Of a DNA stretch of 15,966 bases, positions 7,007 through 13,933 are shown in pieces (position 1 is the first letter of the stretch; each line of letters starts with the position of its first letter). The position numbers were made by a program, and so were the translations under genes. The notes under the pieces were generated by a model that was not told where the DNA came from, searched no databases, and saw only the letters and a program-made list of their open reading frames with translations. Origin of the DNA: GCA-020344715 sp050115935 (GTDB taxonomy: Archaea > Thermoproteota > Bathyarchaeia > Bathyarchaeales > Bathyarchaeaceae); the NCBI GenBank assembly GCA_050115935.1, contig JASFPO010000042.1:1-15966 (forward strand), given 5' to 3'.

Positions 7007-8274
7007 CCTCCCAACCCGAATCTAACAGTGAGATAGAAACTCGCAAAAACCAATTGGAGAACGCTTGTTGTCAAACCTATCTTAGTGAAATCTTTGAAAC
7101 TCATTGAAATTCCCTCACGTTTCATAGTACCCAAAGCAACTATGGCGACAGACCCACTTAACGGTGTTGTAGCCCCCCCAAGATTTGTGCCAAAAACAAG
7201 CCCTGACTTTATGGCTGCGTCGTTTAGGCCAGAAAATCTGGTGAGCATAGGTGTAAATGTTAGGGCAACGGCGGCGTTGCTTACAATAGTGCTTGCAAGT
7301 CCACTGAACCATAAGGTCAAAACAGTGGCTCTTAACGAGCTATTTCCAGCAAGTTGAACGATTTGCGTCGAAATATCATTCAAAATTCCTGTCTGCTCCA
7401 AGCCGCCGACAACGAACATGAAGGCCGCAATGAAGAAAACTGCTTCCCAATCCAGTTTTCTGAAAATATCTGTCGGGTCTAAACCACTCAAAACTAGCGC
7501 AAGGATAGCGCAACCTAGAGCAATAGCCTCGGGTCCAACTCCATAATTCTCTAGTGTTAGAAACATAAGCATTAACAGAGTCAAAATGAAAATTGAACGA
7601 AAGAAAAACTTCTTGTTTTCTATACTCTCCCAAGGGTTGTACTCAGGCAAAGTCCTTTTTTCTCCAAGCCTCGATTTGAAGATTATGTATAACACCAGAA
7701 TAGTTAATCCCCAAAGAGCAACTTCACCTACGACCAGATAATTAACGAATTCGTTGAAGCTCATACCAGCTTGTACACCAATTACCATGTTGCTGGTTGA
7801 TCCGATGAGCGTACTTGTACCCCCTAGATTTATCATTATGATAGAAGAGAGAAAATAGGGCACAGGATCATATCTGAGAAGCTTGGTTATTGTCACAGTG
7901 GCCGCAGCCATAAGCAGCATTGCAGTTGAGTCGCTGAGAAACATGGAAACTGCTGCAGAAATGATGCTTAGAAAAACGAAAAGCCTGACGGGACTTCCTT
8001 TGGAGAGTTTAATGGCGTGCAATGCACCGAAACGGAATAAACCACTTCTTTCAGCCACTTCCACTACAATCATTGTGCCAACTAGTAGAAAGATAAGCTT
8101 CATGTCTATGAAAGCACCTGCCTGTTCATAGGTGAATACACCGTACTGAAGACCAAACCAGCCTGTCAATAATGCTCCAATAAGCGCGGCAACCGACATT
8201 GGAACAACTTTAGATGCTGCAAGAAAAACGGTAAGCAGGTAGACAAGAATGAAGATTATTGTTGTTGGTTCCAT
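7003..8274 (-). CDS. Ion transporter superfamily permease (NhaD/ArsB/DASS-like)
   Basis: The 423-aa integral membrane protein has roughly 10-12 hydrophobic segments arranged as two inverted repeats. The first repeat contains MFLSDSTAMLLMAAATVTI and the hairpin NLGGTSTLIGSTSNMVIG; the second contains STIVSNAAVALTFTPML and NLGGATTPLSGSVAIVALG. These are the paired motif positions of the ion-transporter superfamily that includes NhaD antiporters, arsenite permeases, P-protein and DASS carriers. The second half has SN where P-protein/NhaD members usually have DN, so a cation/proton exchange role is not safe to assume. Substrate is unassigned. ATG 8274 lies one base after the upstream stop; a longer frame to 8346 would run back into the preceding gene and is rejected. 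It is the middle gene of a three-gene coupled operon. Confidence 0.82.
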   Translation of the reverse strand: MEPTTIIFILVYLLTVFLAASKVVPMSVAALIGALLTGWFGLQYGVFTYEQAGAFIDMKLIFLLVGTMIVVEVAERSGLFRFGALHAIKLSKGSPVRLFVFLSIISAAVSMFLSDSTAMLLMAAATVTITKLLRYDPVPYFLSSIIMINLGGTSTLIGSTSNMVIGVQAGMSFNEFVNYLVVGEVALWGLTILVLYIIFKSRLGEKRTLPEYNPWESIENKKFFFRSIFILTLLMLMFLTLENYGVGPEAIALGCAILALVLSGLDPTDIFRKLDWEAVFFIAAFMFVVGGLEQTGILNDISTQIVQLAGNSSLRATVLTLWFSGLASTIVSNAAVALTFTPMLTRFSGLNDAAIKSGLVFGTNLGGATTPLSGSVAIVALGTMKREGISMSFKDFTKIGLTTSVLQLVFASFYLTVRFGLGG

Positions 8275-8275
8275 G

Positions 8276-8815
8276 TCACTTGCTTTCCTTGGTTTTCTCT
8301 GCCATCTTGGCGAGGCGGTCAGCCACGGATTCTGCTCTTTGCTCAATTATTCTGTAGAGAATGCGTCCGATGTCATAAATTAGGACGAGAATTATTCCGA
8401 GGGCGATATAGGTGATGATGTTTCTTAACGTGGTTCCGAGATTGTCTATCGCACCGAGGATAGGAGAAATGGCAGCTGCCAGCAGAATAACAATGATGAT
8501 GTACATTAGATCTCTAAAGGCTCTTTTTGGAGACACCTCTTGCTTTATACCTAAACGTTTCACAAACACATCAGTGATGATGTCTCCGAGTATCAAGGCA
8601 TCGGACAGAGCCCGAATCAAAAAAACAGCGGTAATGACAACAGTCACAATCCACACCAAAAATTCGGCCTTCAAATCAAGACCTGGAACAATAATGTCTC
8701 CCATTGTTGGCGGAACAAAGATGCTCACTATCCAAAAAATGATAGCTATAAATAAGCTCATGGTCAACCGAGGAAATCTGCGCCTTATTTCATCACCTCT
8801 TAACTTCATGTTCAT
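8276..8815 (-). CDS. Four-TM membrane protein, first gene of the permease operon
   Basis: The 179-aa protein has four clear hydrophobic spans: LTMSLFIAIIFWIVSIFV near the start, FLVWIVTVVITAVFLI, LMYIIIVILLAAAISPIL, and IITYIALGIILVLIYDIG. A basic/acidic cytoplasmic tail (AESVADRLAKMAEKTKESK) follows. I do not recognise the family. Spans 1-2 and 3-4 are separated by a charged loop with ILGDIITDVFVKRLGI. ATG 8815 follows GGGGAG at 8821-8826 with about 5-nt spacing, so it is preferred to a TTG at 8833. Translation ends one base before the permease ATG, a sign of tight coupling, so a subunit, regulator or assembly role for the permease is the natural inference. Confidence 0.75.
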   Translation of the reverse strand: MNMKLRGDEIRRRFPRLTMSLFIAIIFWIVSIFVPPTMGDIIVPGLDLKAEFLVWIVTVVITAVFLIRALSDALILGDIITDVFVKRLGIKQEVSPKRAFRDLMYIIIVILLAAAISPILGAIDNLGTTLRNIITYIALGIILVLIYDIGRILYRIIEQRAESVADRLAKMAEKTKESK

Positions 8816-8855
8816 CTGTCTCCCCTTTTCCAAAGGGATACACTAGAGGTCCAAC

Positions 8856-8866
8856 CGAGGATAAAT
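8856..8866 (-). promoter_or_regulatory. Promoter of the membrane protein/permease operon
   Basis: ATTTATCC-type TATA on the minus strand is centred near 8861. It predicts initiation around 8835 and a leader of about 20 nt carrying the GGGGAG ribosome-binding site at 8821-8826. It would drive the three genes ending at 6728. Confidence 0.4.
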
Positions 8867-8900
8867 GGTTATTTCCTACTTTCCCTTTTTCCAAGGAATC

Positions 8901-8942
8901 ATATCTTTTAAACTGTTGACAGTTCAAAGAGATATAAATATC
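8901..8942 (+). promoter_or_regulatory. Extra plus-strand TATA elements with an inverted repeat
   Basis: Two TATA-like elements, CTTTTAAA around 8905-8912 and GATATAAATATC at 8931-8942, lie more than 120 bp before the methyltransferase, too far for its leaderless start. Between them is AACTGT-TG-ACAGTT (8911-8924), a 6-bp inverted repeat with a 2-nt spacer that looks like an operator. Either the methyltransferase has a second, long-leader transcript, or a short non-coding RNA starts near 8962. Confidence 0.3.
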
Positions 8943-9035
8943 GGTTTAAGGACTTCTAGAAGGGGTCGGACCAACCCGTTTTTTGGGCACCCACCTGATC
9001 TTGTCGCTCTAGCGTTTGAAGCATGCGTAAATGAA

Positions 9036-9041
9036 TTTAAA
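9036..9041 (+). promoter_or_regulatory. TATA element of the methyltransferase gene
   Basis: TTTAAA at 9036-9041 within AATTTAAAT predicts a start site near 9064, directly before the ATG at 9065. This decides between the two in-frame ATGs at 9056 and 9065 in favour of the second. Confidence 0.45.
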
Positions 9042-9064
9042 TCGGCATTCGTTTAATGTGTTTT

Positions 9065-9745
9065 ATGAACGAAGGTTCTTATTACAAAGAGAAGCTTTCC
9101 GCTGTTAGACTTCTTAGATGCTATGAAATAGCTCCTCCAAGGATTAAGCAGTATCTTGATGCTGAGATCCAGTTCGTCACTTCTAACCTTGACAAAACAG
9201 GTTTAGTTCTCGAACTTGGATGCGGTTACGGCAGGGTAATGAAAGCAGTATCACGGTTTGTTTCATGGATTGTTGGAAATGACATTTCGAAAGAAAGTTT
9301 GGAATTTGCGAGGCCATACATGGAAAATTGCAGAAACTACGCTGTGTTTCTGATGGATGCTTCTCAGATGTCGTTTCATTCGGGTGTTTTCGACGCAGTG
9401 TTTTGTATCCAAAATGGCATTTCCGCGTTTGGGGTTGACGAGAAACTTCTCATTGCTGAAGCCATAAGAGTTACAAAAGACAACGGGACTATTCTTTTTT
9501 CGAGTTATTCACCGAAAATATGGGAAGCTCGTTTAGAGTGGTTTAGAAGGCAGTCGCAGTTTGGCCTCGTAGGAGAAATAGATGAAGAGAAGAGCTGTGA
9601 TGGATCAATCGTGTGCAAGGACGGTTTCAGAGCCACTACTGTAAGCGGTGAACAGTTCATGGAATTGTTCGATAGATTCGGACTGAAAGCATCTGTGATT
9701 GAAGTGGACGAATCCAGTGTTTTCTGTAGAGCCGTCAAAGAGTAG
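9065..9745 (+). CDS. Class I SAM-dependent methyltransferase
   Basis: The 226-aa Rossmann-fold methyltransferase has motif I VLELGCGYGRV (residues 48-58) for SAM binding, an acidic residue in GNDISKESLEFA that contacts the ribose, DASQM as motif II, and FDAVFCIQNGISAF as motif III/IV. The C-terminal part (about 150-226), with GFRATTVSGEQFMELFDRFG, is typical of Methyltransf_11/25-type small-molecule enzymes, whose substrate cannot be predicted. An in-frame ATG at 9056 would add three residues; the TATA box supports 9065. It precedes the reductive-dehalogenase-like gene by 54 bp, but that gene has its own AT-rich upstream element, so a shared operon is uncertain. No tRNA/rRNA methylase-specific domain is visible. 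Confidence 0.85.
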   Translation: MNEGSYYKEKLSAVRLLRCYEIAPPRIKQYLDAEIQFVTSNLDKTGLVLELGCGYGRVMKAVSRFVSWIVGNDISKESLEFARPYMENCRNYAVFLMDASQMSFHSGVFDAVFCIQNGISAFGVDEKLLIAEAIRVTKDNGTILFSSYSPKIWEARLEWFRRQSQFGLVGEIDEEKSCDGSIVCKDGFRATTVSGEQFMELFDRFGLKASVIEVDESSVFCRAVKE

Positions 9746-9799
9746 CTTTTTACGCTTGCGCGATACTTCTTTATTCGTTATGACTTCAGGTGCAAGGTT

Positions 9800-10879
9800 A
9801 TGAACTCAACTGAAACTGCCGAAACTCCCAAGGCTAGAGCAAGAGTAGTTGAAAAACCACCTTATGTTGTTGATCGATCTAGACTTCGCCGCTTCAACAG
9901 CAAGAACATAATTTTCGATAGAGTGATGTGGGATTCGTCATGGGAAGGCTATATGCGAATGTACGATGAGAATGTTTTTAACATCATTGCAGAGGAGAAA
10001 TCAGGCTACTCAAGAGTTGACTTTGCATTAGCCTATGCCTCCTGGATAGTGCATGACGCTTTCAAGGGTGGTTTCTCAAAGAGAAAAGTGGAACTTCAAA
10101 GAAATTCAGTTTGCACCGCTGGGATTGATTGGACAAAAACGAAATATAAGGTTGATGATCTGCGTAAGATGAGCATTCTAATCAAACGAGCTGCAAGGCT
10201 TTTCGGTGCATCGCTGGTTGGAATCTCCAAGCTTAACAGAGATTGGTTATACGCAGATGCGGAAGTTCCGAAGAAATTGAAAAACACTGTTGTCATAGCG
10301 GTTGAAATGGATGCTGACGGGATTGCAACTTCTCCGGCAGTTCCAGCTGCTGCTTCTACTGGAGTGGGATATTCAAAAATGGCTTTCATTCTTGCTGGCA
10401 TGGGTGAATTTATTCGGAATCTTGGATACGAAGCAATACAGTGTGGAAACGATACTGCTCTGAGCATTCCACTTGCGATTGACGCTGGGCTTGGAGAGCT
10501 AGGTCGCCATGGCTTACTGATAACACCTCAATACGGTCCAAGAGTAAGACTTTGCAAAATTCTGACAGATCTCCCACTTGAACCAGATAAACCTATCGAG
10601 TTTGGCGTAGAAGAATTCTGCAAGAAGTGTAAGTTATGTGCAGAAGAATGCGAGACAGATGCGATTTCTATGGATGATGAGCCAAGTTTCGAGATAGCAT
10701 GCCGGTCTAATAATCTGGGAGCATTGAAATGGTATGTTAATGTTGAACGCTGCTACCTCTACTGGTGCGAAAACGGCATAGACTGCTCGACGTGCATAAA
10801 AGTTTGTCCGTACAATGTTGCATCGGTAAGAAAAGCCAGCGTCTCTTCAAGAGAGTTTTGGGGGTTGCAAGAAAAGTAA
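9800..10879 (+). CDS. Reductive-dehalogenase-like corrinoid/Fe-S protein, cytosolic type
   Basis: The 359-aa protein matches the RdhA core. The run NDTALSIPLAIDAGLGELG followed by RHGLLITPQYGPRVR is the hallmark of the family's corrinoid-binding nitroreductase-like domain. Two [4Fe-4S] sites follow: C274-x2-C277-x2-C280-x3-C284, and C329-x2-C332-x3-C336-P with an additional C318 or C323. Respiratory RdhAs are exported, about 450-500 aa, with a Tat twin-arginine leader. Here the N-terminus is short and hydrophilic with no RRxFxK leader, so the protein is probably cytoplasmic. No RdhB-type membrane anchor gene is adjacent; the next 180 bp are non-coding. The C-terminal tail after the second cluster is only about 23 residues. 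Cytosolic relatives may dehalogenate catabolically or act on other substrates. Fold and cofactors are confident; substrate is unknown. Confidence 0.82.
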   Translation: MNSTETAETPKARARVVEKPPYVVDRSRLRRFNSKNIIFDRVMWDSSWEGYMRMYDENVFNIIAEEKSGYSRVDFALAYASWIVHDAFKGGFSKRKVELQRNSVCTAGIDWTKTKYKVDDLRKMSILIKRAARLFGASLVGISKLNRDWLYADAEVPKKLKNTVVIAVEMDADGIATSPAVPAAASTGVGYSKMAFILAGMGEFIRNLGYEAIQCGNDTALSIPLAIDAGLGELGRHGLLITPQYGPRVRLCKILTDLPLEPDKPIEFGVEEFCKKCKLCAEECETDAISMDDEPSFEIACRSNNLGALKWYVNVERCYLYWCENGIDCSTCIKVCPYNVASVRKASVSSREFWGLQEK

Positions 10880-11102
10880 CGCACATGGAAATCGCATTAG
10901 TCAGATTCCACACGGACAAGCAACAGATCAGGAATTCCTTCTCGCGGCACGCGCACTTTATGCTGAAAGCCGAACTATAAATGACAGTCTTGAAATCACA
11001 GCAAACTATTTCTTCAACAGAATACGCACACAATTCTTCGCATGCATTTATCTATGATTTTTGAACTATAGAATTAAGTACAAAAAATATGGAGTAAGAT
11101 TC
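10880..11102. other. Spacer between rdhA-like and GNAT genes
   Basis: No convincing gene is seen in either strand. It contains CG-alternating patches, CTCGCGGCACGCGCAC at 10941-10956 and ACGCACAC at 11024-11031. It also holds a TATA-like ACTATAGAA at 11065-11073 that would place the GNAT transcript start near 11095, and GGAG at 11091-11094 as a Shine-Dalgarno for TTG 11103. Confidence 0.35.
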
Positions 11103-12065
11103 TTGGATGTTAAAGTACTGAAGAAATCAGATGCCGATTCCCAGAAATTGGCAGAGCTTACTTATATCGCAATGGAGAGAGGCAGTTTACTTGCAGAAGA
11201 CGTTACTGAAGAGACAATTCTACGTAATATTTCTGAAAGAATAGCCAATCATTGCTATGATTTGATATTCGTCGCTGAAAACAGTGGGAAGACTGTTGGC
11301 TGGTTAGCATTCTATGAAATGCAGGCGTGGATGCCGGAAATCGCTCATATCTGGAATTGGCACCCAGTAGTATTCCCAAATGAGAATGAAATAGCAGTTG
11401 ATTTGATCCATAAAGCATTCTCGCATCTCAAAGAGATAGGCTTACATAAAGTCACAATTGATTTTCCTCAAGTGAATAGGAATACTCAATCTTACTTCAA
11501 CAAATACTTAGACTGGTATTCACAAAATGGAATAGCTGAGATTTTTGAAGAGAAATTCTATAAGAAAAACATAACTGAGGAAAATTTCGAGATATCTATC
11601 CCTGATGAATATTCTCTAGGTTATATTTCGGAAACAGATTTGGAGGATTTATTCAATTGTTGGGTAGAGACATTTTCTTCTAGCAGAGATAAATTCTTCT
11701 TGAGTTTAGATGCTGAAGGTAGAAGAGATTTCTTCTTTGATAGGTGGAGTAGAGAGAAATCATTGATAAAGGAAGCTTCGTTAACGTTATTCTATAAAGA
11801 CAAGTTGATTGGTTTCATTCGCATTCTACCTCTCTATGAACCTACAGATGGCTGTTTGTCAGGAATAGGCATCCTACCCGAATATAGAAGGAAAGGATTA
11901 GCACGAGAACTTCTAAAAATGAGCATGCTGAAATTAAAGGAGTTAAACTGTCAAACAATCAGTTTCTTTGTGAGCACTGCAAACTCTGCTGCTATTTCTT
12001 TCTATGATAAACTTGGCTTTGAATCCAGAACCAAAATAGCTTCTCTGTTTGGTGAAATAACCTGA
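11103..12065 (+). CDS. Two-domain GNAT-family N-acetyltransferase
   Basis: The 320-aa protein appears to contain two GNAT-like halves. The C-terminal half is the better one: GIGILPEYRRKGLAREL is motif A with the acetyl-CoA pyrophosphate loop (R/Q-x-x-G-x-A form), and the motif B region ends in NSAAISFYDKLGFE. The N-terminal half (about 1-150) keeps the fold order, with VAENSGKTVGWLAFYE as the beta-4 hairpin, but lacks a clear pyrophosphate loop, so it may be a degenerate or substrate-binding domain. Acceptor unknown. The start is uncertain: a TTG at 11061 gives 334 aa. TTG 11103 is chosen because it has GGAG at 11091-11094, follows the likely TATA box, and begins right at the first GNAT strand (DVKVLKKSDADSQKLAEL). 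Codon use is more AT-rich than in the pckG region. Confidence 0.8.
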   Translation: MDVKVLKKSDADSQKLAELTYIAMERGSLLAEDVTEETILRNISERIANHCYDLIFVAENSGKTVGWLAFYEMQAWMPEIAHIWNWHPVVFPNENEIAVDLIHKAFSHLKEIGLHKVTIDFPQVNRNTQSYFNKYLDWYSQNGIAEIFEEKFYKKNITEENFEISIPDEYSLGYISETDLEDLFNCWVETFSSSRDKFFLSLDAEGRRDFFFDRWSREKSLIKEASLTLFYKDKLIGFIRILPLYEPTDGCLSGIGILPEYRRKGLARELLKMSMLKLKELNCQTISFFVSTANSAAISFYDKLGFESRTKIASLFGEIT

Positions 12066-12080
12066 TCAATCAAGCAAATT

Positions 12081-12117
12081 ACACGCGTGTGCTTATATGG
12101 CAAAAAACACGCGCGCG
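12081..12117. promoter_or_regulatory. TATA box flanked by two CG-rich repeats
   Basis: The palindrome ACACGCGTGT (12081-12090) and a second ACACGCG copy within ACACGCGCGCG (12107-12117) bracket a TATA-like CTTATATGG (12092-12099), 26 bp apart. The TATA position implies that transcription of the following gene begins near 12121. The symmetric flanks look like a regulator site, which is inference. Confidence 0.4.
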
Positions 12118-12129
12118 AGAAAGAACAAG

Positions 12130-12879
12130 ATGGAAGAGTGCGAAATGAAAAATAAGGTTTTGTGTGTGAAGGAAATGGATGAAGTCGAATTCAGGAAATA
12201 TTTGAGACGGAGAGGAAAAAGACCAGCTGTAGTAGATAGAAATGTGGGTGTTTTGAAGGATTTCGTCTCCTATTTACACGAGAAAAGAGAGGAAGATCTT
12301 GATAGTGTGACGATTGATGATATAGATGCTTTTGTTATGGAAATTGAGAGTAGAAAACAATCCGCAAAAGGATATTTGTATGCTTTAATGAACTATTTTC
12401 ATTTCCTAGGCAATAGGGATCTGCTGAATCATGCCAAAACCCTTAGGGAAGAGAGAACCAAAAGGGCGAGAAGAATTTTTCCGATTAAGGAGTTTCTGAA
12501 TATCAATCGAGATCATGTTAAGAAACTTGCAGCTATCGGAATCAAGAACGTTGAACAAATGCTTGAAAAGGGAAAAACAAAGAAGCAACGCGAACAACTG
12601 TCCAAACAGTTGGACATACCAGAAGATGCGATACTGGAATTGGTTAAGCTTTCTGACATAACTCGTATTGGCTATGTTAAGAAGAAGCTTTCACGACTGT
12701 ACTATGATGCGGGACTAGACTCCCCAGCTAAGATTGCGGAGTTTGAGCCAAAACGACTTCATGCATTCTTTGTCAAATTCGTCAAGGAATCGGGTTGGAA
12801 GGGTATGGTTCCAAATCCAAAGGATTTGGTTAGTAATATCAAAAGGGCTAGAAAACTGTCCGAAGTCGTAGAAGAATAA
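12130..12879 (+). CDS. Recombinase-type core-binding domain fused to DUF4332-like helix-hairpin-helix region; no catalytic domain
   Basis: The 249-aa product begins with a SAM-like N-terminal core-binding fold as in tyrosine recombinases: VEFRKYLRRRGKR, then a helix ending in LKDFVSYLHE, then YLYALMNYFHFLGN (about residues 16-100). The usual Arg-His-x-x-Arg-Tyr catalytic domain is absent. Instead, residues about 120-249 resemble the DUF4332/helix-hairpin-helix repeats: HVKKLAAIGIKNVEQML, LDIPEDAILELVKLSDITRIGY and YYDAGLDSPAKIAEFEP. These modules bind DNA nonspecifically or dimerise. The protein is very basic, so a DNA-binding architectural or regulatory role is likely. A frame from ATG 12097 exists, but that ATG lies inside the probable TATA box, so 12130 (or 12145) is preferred. 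No recombinase, att site or mobile gene is next to it. Confidence 0.7.
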   Translation: MEECEMKNKVLCVKEMDEVEFRKYLRRRGKRPAVVDRNVGVLKDFVSYLHEKREEDLDSVTIDDIDAFVMEIESRKQSAKGYLYALMNYFHFLGNRDLLNHAKTLREERTKRARRIFPIKEFLNINRDHVKKLAAIGIKNVEQMLEKGKTKKQREQLSKQLDIPEDAILELVKLSDITRIGYVKKKLSRLYYDAGLDSPAKIAEFEPKRLHAFFVKFVKESGWKGMVPNPKDLVSNIKRARKLSEVVEE

Positions 12880-12944
12880 ATAGTTGGAATTCAATAACTC
12901 CTTAATGCTCTCAATTAAGACAGCTTCTACACAATGGTCATCTC

Positions 12945-13049
12945 ATGCGCACGCAAAGATCTTGTAAAAGCCAGAATGATAAGCATTTATGGGGAAAGGA
13001 GCTGTTGTTTATTAGGTGTCCGGATTGCCTGAGAAAATGCCACATGTAG
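12945..13049 (+). CDS. Possible zinc-ribbon microprotein
   Basis: This is a 34-codon ATG frame in the 229-bp spacer before the TatD-like gene. It has one cysteine at residue 7 and a C-terminal cluster RCPDCLRKCHM, i.e. CxxC-x3-CH. That could ligate zinc, but the protein is far shorter than known zinc ribbons. No Shine-Dalgarno is seen; an AT-rich element at about 12876-12884 could be a TATA box. It may be chance. Confidence 0.18.
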   Translation: MRTQRSCKSQNDKHLWGKELLFIRCPDCLRKCHM

Positions 13050-13108
13050 AAAGAAGACGAGAAGTATTTTTGAGTGAATGAGTAAGAAGCATTGCGGGAT
13101 GATATCGA

Positions 13109-13933
13109 ATGTATGTTGATACTCATTTACATCTGTGTGAACCTTGGTTAAGCGACAAAGAGAAAATGACTGAAGAGAATCGTCAGAAAGTTATTGCTGA
13201 CATAACAGAAAACAGGATTGCCACTTGGGCTCAGTCTTGTGATATTCCTTCTTTTGAGAAAACGCTAGAGTATTCTAGACAATCTGAGTATATTTTTCCT
13301 TCTTTTGGGATACTTCCCTGGTATGCCCATGAATATGCTGTTAGACTTGGTGAGGTTGCAAAACTGTGTGAAGATGCTCTTATGCTTGGAGAAATAGGCT
13401 TGGACGAAAAATATGCGCGAAATAAGGCTAGTGTTCCTCATCAACGACCCCTTTTTGAAGTATTTCTTGAAGCATCTGAAAAGCACAATTTAATCCTGAA
13501 CCTTCATTTTCGAGGAGGTTTAGAAAGAGAAGGGTTTGAGTATCTGAAGAGTTATGATATTAGGAAAGCGATCTTTCATTCTTATTCTGGTCCTCGTGAT
13601 ATGATCAAGGAAATCAACGATCAAGGCTATTATTACTCATTTGGTGCAGCTAACTTTGAAGGGAGAGGTAATCCGAGGAGAGAACAGTTGACAGAAAGGT
13701 TACAACTTATCCCTGACGATCTATTGGTTTTGGAAATAGATGTTATCCAGAAATCTAATTTTCAAGTACCTTCCGAAATCTTTCCAAAAATGTTGAGAGC
13801 TGTCGCAGAACTCAAGAATCTCACTCCTGAAGAAATTGAAGCCATTAATCATAGAAACGTCTGCAAATTAGTTGAGAATAATCCAAGGCTAAAACATATG
13901 AGTCAAATGTTGAGAATCCAACGGACTCTCTGA
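13109..13933 (+). CDS. TatD-family metal-dependent hydrolase
   Basis: The 274-aa TIM-barrel protein has the complete TatD metal-ligand set: the N-terminal pair in DTHLHL (H6, H8), the bridging E95 in GEIGLD, H133 in LNLHFRGG, H157 in FHSYSG and D211 in LEIDV. Members are Mg/Mn-dependent DNases or related amidohydrolases. Two features differ from classical TatD: LEID replaces LETD, and the strand-5 motif is NLHFRGG rather than the usual P-x-x-x-H-x-R. It may therefore be one of the archaeal TatD-like subgroups whose substrate is unknown. Length is near the usual 260 aa. ATG 13109 is supported by GGGATGAT at 13096-13103, a reasonable Shine-Dalgarno. It appears monocistronic. Confidence 0.85.
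   Translation: MYVDTHLHLCEPWLSDKEKMTEENRQKVIADITENRIATWAQSCDIPSFEKTLEYSRQSEYIFPSFGILPWYAHEYAVRLGEVAKLCEDALMLGEIGLDEKYARNKASVPHQRPLFEVFLEASEKHNLILNLHFRGGLEREGFEYLKSYDIRKAIFHSYSGPRDMIKEINDQGYYYSFGAANFEGRGNPRREQLTERLQLIPDDLLVLEIDVIQKSNFQVPSEIFPKMLRAVAELKNLTPEEIEAINHRNVCKLVENNPRLKHMSQMLRIQRTL

Noticed and set aside
8275..8346. N-terminal extension of the permease into the upstream gene
   Set aside because: The extra residues are a hydrophilic out-of-frame reading of the upstream gene's C-terminus; the ATG one base after its stop is the natural start.
8962..9010. tRNA-like GC-rich stretch
   Set aside because: No T-loop GTTCNANNC, no anticodon stem and no acceptor pairing could be found.
8865..9056. 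63-codon ORF before the methyltransferase
   Set aside because: It runs through two TATA-like elements and an inverted repeat, lacks protein-like composition, and ends at the methyltransferase promoter.
9056..9064. Upstream in-frame ATG for the methyltransferase
   Set aside because: The TATA box at 9036-9041 puts transcription initiation at about 9064, after this codon.
10765..10980. Possible frameshifted continuation of the RdhA-like protein
   Set aside because: The overlapping frame shows no aromatic or membrane-associated tail as in longer RdhAs, so I treat the stop at 10879 as genuine.
12130..12879. Active tyrosine integrase
   Set aside because: No Arg-His-x-x-Arg-Tyr catalytic domain, no att repeats and no cargo genes are visible.
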